In this document: positions 6,323 through 10,294 of the stretch, piece by piece | Position numbering within the stretch: the stretch's first letter is position 1 | How the letters are laid out: each line of letters opens with the position of its first letter | NCBI GenBank assembly: GCA_018065815.1 | Contig: JAGHSP010000100.1 | Location: 1-10,294, forward strand | Source: Candidatus Sodaliphilus limicaballi | GTDB lineage: Bacteria > Bacteroidota > Bacteroidia > Bacteroidales > Muribaculaceae | DNA length: 10,294 bases | Direction: 5' to 3' | Program-made: the position numbers and the translations under genes | Notes under the pieces: model-generated | Told to the model about the DNA's origin: nothing | The model's input: the letters and a program-made list of their open reading frames with translations, nothing else | Database searches by the model: none

Positions 6323-7140
6323 CCGTGCGCCGCAACGACAGTGAGAGCACCTCTGCCATCGATGTTTATTATGTGCGCATCCAGTCTTACCGCAAGGGCA
6401 ACTACGTTTACGGCGTGCTCAGCGTGCCCAAGGCTCCCGGACCCAAGCCTGCTATCCTGCGCTTGCCTGGCGCCGCTGTGCGCACCTTCCATGGACCCAG
6501 CGACCTCGCCCGCGAGGGGTTTGTGGTGCTTGAAATAGGCGTGCACGGCATTCCTGTGGATCAAGACGAGGAGATGTATCGCCAGCTTGAGAGCGGCGCC
6601 CTTGCAGGATACACGCAGCAGGGCATCGACAACCGCGATACTTACTACTACAAACGCTCGATACTGGGTTGTGTGCGTGCCATCGACTACCTGTGCTCGC
6701 TGCCCGATGTGGACCCTGCGCGCATTGCAACCTACGGCGGCAGCCAGGGCGGCATGCTATCTATCATGACTGCCTCGCTCGACCGCCGCGTGAAGTGTCT
6801 CTTTGCCTATTTTCCCGCCTTCTGCGAGCTGGGTGGCTACTACTATGGTCGCGCCGGAGGATGGCCCCACATGTTCCGCAACCCCAGTGAGCCTAATATC
6901 AAGGCCCGCCTTGAGGTGTCGCGCTACTATGACACCGTGAACTTTGCCCGCCGTCTCAAGGCACCAGGTTTCTATGCCTGGGGATATAACGACCCGGCTT
7001 GCTGCCCCACCTCGACCTACAGCGCTTACAACGTGATCACTGCACCCAAGCAGCTGCATGTGGGACGCGACACCGGGCACTGGCTATACCCCTGGCAGAC
7101 CGAAATGGCGATGACATGGCTCAAAGAGCAACTGAAGTGA
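6277..7140 (+). CDS. C-terminal catalytic fragment of the split esterase
   Basis: A 287-codon ORF as written, starting at an ATG at 6277 that overlaps the previous frame. Genuine family sequence begins only at its residue 13 (M at 6313); the first 12 residues are out-of-frame text. Ser156, Asp239 and His268 of this ORF form the expected Ser-Asp-His triad. If translated alone it would lack a signal peptide and stay in the cytoplasm. The reading frame is free of further lesions, so any decay is recent. Confidence 0.75.
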   Translation: MGQCDGKSLAGAMDVTVRRNDSESTSAIDVYYVRIQSYRKGNYVYGVLSVPKAPGPKPAILRLPGAAVRTFHGPSDLAREGFVVLEIGVHGIPVDQDEEMYRQLESGALAGYTQQGIDNRDTYYYKRSILGCVRAIDYLCSLPDVDPARIATYGGSQGGMLSIMTASLDRRVKCLFAYFPAFCELGGYYYGRAGGWPHMFRNPSEPNIKARLEVSRYYDTVNFARRLKAPGFYAWGYNDPACCPTSTYSAYNVITAPKQLHVGRDTGHWLYPWQTEMAMTWLKEQLK

Positions 7141-7262
7141 TAATTGTTTTAGGTATATCAAGTGAATAATAAAAAACAACATCACTAGGAATATATCTGC
7201 TAGCACTTTTGTGTAACAAGAGGATGTTGACGGCGAATTAATTTTTTGTTAATTTTTAGTTG

Positions 7263-7323
7263 ATTTCAAGCGAAGCGCCTTTTCTCTTAGGTTGTATTTA
7301 GGTGATGGCGCTGCGCTTGAAAT
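7263..7323. repeat. 17-bp inverted repeat upstream of the AI-2E family gene
   Basis: The arm at 7263-7279 (atttcaagcgaagcgcc) and the arm at 7307-7323 (ggcgctgcgcttgaaat) pair with one mismatch around a 27-nt loop. It lies 60 bp before the transporter start, within a 242-bp gap that shows no convincing TAnnTTTG promoter and no strong terminator for the esterase gene. It could be a leader hairpin, an operator or a mobile palindrome. Confidence 0.65.
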
Positions 7324-7382
7324 ACACTAAAAATCACTAGAACCTACCTTAAAGAGAAACAGAGATATAAATAAAATGAACT

Positions 7383-8477
7383 ATGGATAAGACTACAAAG
7401 AAATATGACTTTGACCGCGTGGTGCGCATGACTATATCGGTGGTGTGCATCGTTGTTGCGATATATGTGATCAACTACCTGTCGCCGGTGCTGTTGCCGT
7501 TCCTCATAGGGTTCCTGCTTGCCTATATCCTTGATCCTATCGTGCGGTTCTACCAGCGGTTGCTGCACGTGAAGCGCCGCATCTTGCCGGTGATGCTCAC
7601 GCTGCTCACGGTGATCGTTGTGCTCTTCACTGCTGGATATTTCCTCGTGCCTTACCTGGTGAAAGAAGCCACCGACATGACCATGATGCTCAAAGCCTAC
7701 GCCGAGTCGTCGTTTAAGATCTCCTATATCCCTGCCGAGGTGCACGAATTCCTCATGTCGAATATTGACTTCAACAGCATCTCGGAACTGTTCTCTCGTG
7801 ACCAGTGGATGAAGATGCTGCAGAGCGTGATGTCGGGCACATGGAGTGTGCTGGGTGGCACATGGAGCTACCTGATGAGCGTCGTGTCGTCGCTCATCGT
7901 GCTGCTCTACATGGTGTTTGTCATGCTCGACTTCGAGAACCTGTCGCGCAGCTTCAAGGCTGCCATACCGCGCCGCTACCGCTACATGTCGCTGCGTGTG
8001 CTTGCCGACGTGGAGAACACCATGAGCCGTTACTTCCGCGGCCAGGCGCTTGTGTCGCTGCTCGTGGGCATAGTGTTTGCTATTGAGTTCTACATCATAG
8101 GTCTCCCCATGGCCATCGTGTTTGGACTCTCGATAGGCATCCTCAACATGGTCCCCTACCTGCAGCTGCTGTCTATCCCCGTGGCAGCGTTCCTTTGTCT
8201 GGTGGCATCGGTGGCTACTGGCGGTAGCTTCTGGGTGCTCTTTGGCTGGACCATAGGTGCCTACTGCCTGTGTCAGCTCATCCAGGACTTCATCTTCGTG
8301 CCTGCCATCATGAAAAAGCAGATGGGTCTCAACCCTGCCATCGTTTTCCTCTCGCTCTCGCTGTGGAGCTACGTGCTAGGCTTCGTGGGCCTCATCGTCG
8401 CCCTGCCACTCACCACGCTCATCATCAGCTACTACAACAAATTCGTCCTCCACAGCGACAAAACTCACAAGAAATAG
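7383..8477 (+). CDS. AI-2E family (PerM-like, UPF0118) inner-membrane transporter
   Basis: A 364-residue polytopic membrane protein of the family named after the AI-2 exporter TqsA and including PerM, and in some species Na+/H+ antiporters. The substrate here is unknown. N-terminal membrane segments lie near 13-33, 36-52 and 66-92, followed by a non-membrane stretch at about 95-155 and a C-terminal set near 160-183, 222-242, 244-262, 264-290 and 317-350. Family hallmarks are L-A-Y-I-L-D-P at 46-52, R-Y-F-R-G-Q at 216-221, N-M-V-P-Y at 255-259 and G-L-N-P-A-I-V at 315-321, with the final F-V-G-L-I-V-A-L-P-L. Length is normal. An ATG at 7376 reaches a stop after four codons, so 7383 is the right start. 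The gene seems to stand alone after the esterase. Confidence 0.9.
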   Translation: MDKTTKKYDFDRVVRMTISVVCIVVAIYVINYLSPVLLPFLIGFLLAYILDPIVRFYQRLLHVKRRILPVMLTLLTVIVVLFTAGYFLVPYLVKEATDMTMMLKAYAESSFKISYIPAEVHEFLMSNIDFNSISELFSRDQWMKMLQSVMSGTWSVLGGTWSYLMSVVSSLIVLLYMVFVMLDFENLSRSFKAAIPRRYRYMSLRVLADVENTMSRYFRGQALVSLLVGIVFAIEFYIIGLPMAIVFGLSIGILNMVPYLQLLSIPVAAFLCLVASVATGGSFWVLFGWTIGAYCLCQLIQDFIFVPAIMKKQMGLNPAIVFLSLSLWSYVLGFVGLIVALPLTTLIISYYNKFVLHSDKTHKK

Positions 8478-8496
8478 TCGCCCGCCGAGTGTTGGA

Positions 8497-8513
8497 TTAG
8501 GTTATGGACCTAA
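8497..8513 (+). terminator. Weak hairpin after the AI-2E family gene
   Basis: ttaggt and acctaa pair around a 5-nt loop, 20 bp after the stop codon. The stem is short and an A-rich rather than T-rich stretch follows, so it is at best a weak terminator. Confidence 0.3.
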
Positions 8514-8534
8514 AATTAAGGGGGAAAAAACAAA

Positions 8535-8576
8535 AACAATGCCCCATGCCTTTAGGTATGGGCGAAACAACGATAA
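8535..8576 (+). repeat. REP-like element, copy A, upstream of the transposase
   Basis: An 8-bp hairpin, cccatgcc-ttta-ggtatggg (8543-8562), contains one G-T wobble and is followed by a conserved tail aaacaacgataa. The 42-bp block recurs at 9486-9527 with three differences. An inverted relative lies just after the transposase gene. The tail ends eight bases before the transposase ATG, so the hairpin may also lie in its mRNA leader. Confidence 0.8.
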
Positions 8577-8584
8577 TATAAACA

Positions 8585-9043
8585 ATGGCAAATACATACA
8601 CGCAAATATATCTTCATGTGGTTTTCTCGGTCAAAAACCGCGAATCCCTCATCTCGCAAGAAATCGAGACAGAACTCTACCCGTATATCTGTGGTGCGTG
8701 TATCAACCGCAAACACTATGTTCACGCCATAGGAGGAACACACGATCACATCCACATGCTTATAGGAATGCATCCGTCGGAAGGCATCAGCGAACTTATA
8801 AAGGCTTTGAAAATCCAATCAACTTTGTGGATAAAAGAGAAATTTGGTGTAGCAAATTTTGCATGGCAATCAGGATTTGCCGCATTCTCTTATAGCAAAT
8901 CCCTGTTGCCCCAGGTAATCAATTACATCAATCACCAGAAAGAACATCACAAAGTTGTTACGTTTGACAATGAGATGGAAACAATCATGCAACGTTCAGA
9001 AATGGATTACAAGAAAGATTACCTGCTTAAGGGGATTGACTAA
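8585..9043 (+). CDS. HUH/Y1 transposase, IS200/IS605 TnpA or REP-associated (RAYT) type
   Basis: A 152-residue single-domain Y1 transposase, the normal length for IS200-type TnpA. The metal-binding HUH motif is in THDHIHML (H55-I-H57), and the catalytic tyrosine is probably Y114 in V-I-N-Y-I-N-H-Q-K-E-H-H. The N-terminal strand Y-T-Q-I-Y-L-H-V-V-F-S-V-K-N-R is typical of the family. Such enzymes cut and rejoin single-stranded DNA at hairpin ends. All key residues are present and the frame is open, so it could be active. No TnpB partner is encoded nearby. Tight framing by REP-like hairpins favours the RAYT reading over plain IS200. The start is set by the first ATG after copy A; no Shine-Dalgarno is visible. 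The stop codon is three bases before hairpin copy B. Confidence 0.9.
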   Translation: MANTYTQIYLHVVFSVKNRESLISQEIETELYPYICGACINRKHYVHAIGGTHDHIHMLIGMHPSEGISELIKALKIQSTLWIKEKFGVANFAWQSGFAAFSYSKSLLPQVINYINHQKEHHKVVTFDNEMETIMQRSEMDYKKDYLLKGID

Positions 9044-9045
9044 TA

Positions 9046-9063
9046 CCGTACCTAAAGGCACGG
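9046..9063 (-). repeat. REP-like element, copy B, inverted
   Basis: Read on the minus strand this is ccgtgcc-ttta-ggtacgg, sharing the gcctttaggta core and ttta loop of copies A and C but in opposite orientation. The 7-bp stem has one wobble. Starting three bases after the transposase stop, it may also act as a transcript-end structure. Confidence 0.75.
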
Positions 9064-9082
9064 GTATTTATAATACACCTTT

Positions 9083-9127
9083 TCCAGCCATATCGGTCTG
9101 CTTCGCGGCCCTTCATGGCTGGCTACC
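9083..9127 (+). repeat. Left arm of a 45-bp inverted repeat enclosing the palindrome array
   Basis: It pairs with 9429-9473 at 39 of 45 positions. The arm also contains its own 8-bp hairpin, ccagccat with atggctgg, so it could fold alone or with its partner 300 bp away. Confidence 0.8.
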
Positions 9128-9133
9128 ATATTT

Positions 9134-9421
9134 CATCCCTCTGGGATGACTAAATACCTTCCATAATCAAATGTTGTTATACGGCGCTTTCCTTGCCAAA
9201 TGTCATTTGAATGGATATTTCATCCCTCTGGGATGACTAAATACCTTCCATAATCAAATGTTGTTATACGACGCTTTCCTTGCCAAATGTCATTTGAATG
9301 GATATTTGCCGACATCCCGCTAGGGATGACTAAATACCTTCCATAATCAAATGTTGTTATACGGCGCTTTCCTTGCCAAATGTCATTTGAATGGATATTT
9401 GCCGACATCCCGCTAGGGATG
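9134..9421. repeat. Array of four short palindromes separated by three near-identical 72-77-bp spacers
   Basis: Palindromes catccctctgggatg at 9134 and 9221, then catcccgctagggatg at 9313 and 9406, are separated by a 72-bp core that is identical in all three copies except for one G-to-A change in the second. The second and third spacers add gccga at the end. Repeat lengths are 87, 92 and 93 bp. Each core is itself an imperfect inverted repeat: 9152-9173 can pair with 9204-9220, and catttg at 9204-9209 can alternatively pair with caaatg at 9197-9202. The near identity indicates recent duplication. The leftward frame across the array is open but simply repeats the unit, and I do not regard it as a gene. 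Confidence 0.85.
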
Positions 9422-9428
9422 CTGATGC

Positions 9429-9473
9429 GGTAGCCACCCATGAAGGCGTGCGAAGCATGCCGATATGGCTGGA
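9429..9473 (-). repeat. Right arm of the 45-bp inverted repeat
   Basis: Its reverse complement matches 9083-9127 with six mismatches. It keeps the internal hairpin with one mismatch (ccacccat/atggctgg) and lies between the palindrome array and REP copy C. Confidence 0.8.
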
Positions 9474-9485
9474 AACGATGGCACC

Positions 9486-9527
9486 AACAACGCCCCATGC
9501 CTTTAGGTATGGGATAAACAACGATAA
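9486..9527 (+). repeat. REP-like element, copy C
   Basis: A near copy of 8535-8576: the same 8-bp hairpin with ttta loop (9494-9513) and the same tail aaacaacgataa, with three differences over 42 bp. It has the orientation of copy A and is opposite to copy B, so B and C bracket the island head-to-head. No transposase follows it. Confidence 0.8.
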
Positions 9528-9547
9528 CTGTCGCAATATTGCGGGTG

Positions 9548-9577
9548 CAAAGGTACAACAGTACTACACCGTGTAGT
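9548..9577 (-). promoter_or_regulatory. Leftward Bacteroidetes-type -7 element with an adjoining dyad
   Basis: On the minus strand, TACCTTTG (9555-9548) preceded by TTG and followed by C matches a strong -7 element. A dyad, actacac-c-gtgtagt (9563-9577), lies 8-22 bp upstream, where a repressor could block polymerase. A perfect palindrome, cgcaatattgcg (9532-9543), lies where the transcript would begin. No credible gene lies downstream on this strand; the transcript would run into REP copy C and the palindrome array. No -33 TTTG is seen at the normal distance. Confidence 0.5.
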
Positions 9578-9617
9578 TTAATGGATGCTTACAAATCTGC
9601 GTTATCTGCGAGAGAAT

Positions 9618-9653
9618 AAAAAATGGGGCTGTGTCGTGGTTGACACAGCCCCA
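9618..9653 (-). terminator. Intrinsic terminator of the right-end gene
   Basis: A perfect 12-bp stem, tggggctgtgtc with gacacagcccca (9624-9635 and 9642-9653), has loop gtggtt. On the minus strand it is followed by six T and lies 30 bp after the stop codon of the leftward gene ending at 9683. Confidence 0.92.
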
Positions 9654-9682
9654 TCGTTATAGAGGGTTTTAATGGTTACTGA

Positions 9683-10294
9683 TTATTTAACCATCTTCAC
9701 TGCCTGGGTTGAGCCATCGGTGTACTTGGTCACTACGATGTTCACGCCCTCGAAGGGCTTGTCGCTCATCTGGCCGGCAACGTTCACGAAGCGTACGCTC
9801 TGTACTTCCTTGCTTGCGATGTCGTTGATACCAGTAACGATGCCATCGTTGCCAGTGTTGACTTCCTTCTCGGCTGCCTTGCCATACAGGTTCTGGAGCT
9901 TAGTGAGGTCATCACCTTCAGCCTTGAGAGCGGGAGCGTGACTGGGAGCATCAAATCCTGTCACAGTCACTGCGGGATCAACAAGGATGGGATAAACAGG
10001 AGCGATAGAGACTTTAACTGTCTCGATTTTAGCTTCGTCATCCTTACCAATGCCATTGTCAAAGTAATACTTGATTGTTTCGGGATTGGGATCGCTTGCG
10101 TTCATCTCACGGAGCTCGTCAGCTGTGAAATATGCCTTATCAGTCGTTGACCTAGAATCGTTGTCAGATGTGTAGAAACCGTAAGCTGTCTCACCACCGT
10201 TTACATAAACCTTGGGCTCATAGAGCTCAACTGCGAGATCAGTGTCACCAATCTTTTCAGCAGTTGTTTCGCTGAAGCCAAAAGTAGTGATTGC
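9683..10294 (-). CDS. C-terminal part of an exported protein with a T9SS-like sorting domain (truncated by the window edge)
   Basis: The leftward frame is open from the stop at 9683 to the last base of the window, giving 203 visible residues. The ATG at 10105 is internal, because uninterrupted sequence (starting A-I-T-T-F-G-F-S-E-T-T) continues upstream of it. The last 50 residues (V-R-F-V-N-V-A-G-Q, P-F-E-G-V-N-I-V-V-T, T-D-G-S and a final V-K-M-V-K) closely parallel the end of the 1151-residue protein and resemble the T9SS type A sorting domain. The rest is acidic, with no motif I can assign. A signal peptide is expected beyond the window edge. The gene ends at a strong intrinsic terminator. 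Its function is unknown; a surface-attached or released protein is the likeliest. Confidence 0.8.
   Translation of the reverse strand, partial: AITTFGFSETTAEKIGDTDLAVELYEPKVYVNGGETAYGFYTSDNDSRSTTDKAYFTADELREMNASDPNPETIKYYFDNGIGKDDEAKIETVKVSIAPVYPILVDPAVTVTGFDAPSHAPALKAEGDDLTKLQNLYGKAAEKEVNTGNDGIVTGINDIASKEVQSVRFVNVAGQMSDKPFEGVNIVVTKYTDGSTQAVKMVK

Larger units (their letters stand above)
5858..7140 (+). pseudogene. Exported acetyl xylan esterase / cephalosporin-C deacetylase family protein, split by a one-base frameshift
   Basis: Two overlapping reading frames form one gene of about 427 codons if one base is restored after 6312. That turns the frame-2 text gtg-cca-tgg-acg-tga into gtg-ccN-atg-gac-gtg and yields ...Q-V-P-M-D-V-T-V, which fits the family at this point. 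The protein has a signal peptide (hydrophobic 4-17, likely cleaved after ALA at 18), an N-terminal beta domain to about residue 120, then an alpha/beta-hydrolase domain. The catalytic triad is intact: Ser in GGSQGG (codon 6742-6744), Asp in GYNDPACCPTS and His in DTGHW. The family removes acetyl groups from xylan oligosaccharides or similar esters; the substrate here cannot be told. The gene is either a recent pseudogene or carries a sequencing error. No slippery heptamer is present, so programmed frameshifting is unlikely. Confidence 0.8.
8541..9064 (+). mobile_element. IS200/RAYT-type element bounded by inverted REP-like hairpins
   Basis: One Y1 transposase gene lies between hairpin copy A and an inverted hairpin copy B. 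Hairpin ends and a lack of terminal inverted repeats of the DDE type are expected for HUH elements. Head-to-head REP copies around a single gene are the usual RAYT (REPtron) arrangement. No target duplication is expected for this class and the outer limits are not certain. A/T-rich codon use sets the gene apart from its GC-richer neighbours, consistent with transfer. Confidence 0.7.

Noticed and set aside
9134..9421. CRISPR array
   Set aside because: The long segments between the short palindromes are nearly identical to each other, the palindromes are only 15-16 bp and no cas gene is present.
9220..9558. Leftward ORF of 112 codons across the palindrome array, with an internally repeated protein
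   Set aside because: The protein repetition comes directly from the DNA repeat. One array unit is 87 bp and another 92 bp, so only part of the array stays in one frame as a coding repeat. The frame crosses REP copy C and the 45-bp arm, and no family is recognisable.

Overview
The window looks like a chromosomal segment from a gut-type Bacteroidales bacterium. Muribaculaceae or a Prevotella-like relative is my best guess, from general character rather than a search. The evidence is: promoters of the Bacteroidetes type (TAnnTTTG at -7, with a TTG about 19 bp upstream), AT-rich start regions without clear Shine-Dalgarno sequences, two secreted-type proteins ending in a type IX secretion (T9SS)-like C-terminal sorting domain, and housekeeping genes whose motifs fit Bacteroidales homologues.

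Layout. Bases 1-540 are non-coding: small GC-rich hairpins, two 78-bp direct repeats, a 12-bp perfect palindrome and nine copies of a 9-bp unit, ending in a promoter. Bases 565-4020 encode a 1151-residue exported protein with four repeats of an adhesin-like module plus a fibronectin-III-like hinge, then the sorting domain. A bidirectional terminator separates it from the leftward pair xpt and miaA (5756 to 4112). The gap between xpt and miaA is a 178-bp imperfect palindrome built of CTCGGGGAA units. Divergent from xpt is an exported acetyl xylan esterase / cephalosporin-C deacetylase family gene (5858-7140), broken by a one-base frameshift near 6312. Next comes an AI-2E family (PerM-like) membrane protein (7383-8477).

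The right part is the most unusual. A short HUH/Y1 transposase of the IS200/RAYT type (8585-9043) lies between REP-like hairpins in inverted orientation. It is followed by a gene-free 570-bp palindromic island: 45-bp inverted repeats enclose four short palindromes separated by three nearly identical 72-bp spacers, and a third REP copy closes the island. A leftward Bacteroidetes-type promoter points into this array. The window ends in a leftward, truncated gene (9683-10294) whose C-terminus resembles that of the 1151-residue protein.

How the parts relate. xpt (purine salvage) and miaA (tRNA modification) may share a transcript that crosses the CTCGGGGAA palindrome. The two sorting-domain proteins are probable cargo of the same secretion system, whose machinery is not in the window. 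The transposase and the hairpins around it form the best candidate for an under-described system: a Bacteroidales REPtron-like unit with an associated palindrome array. This rests on sequence pattern alone.
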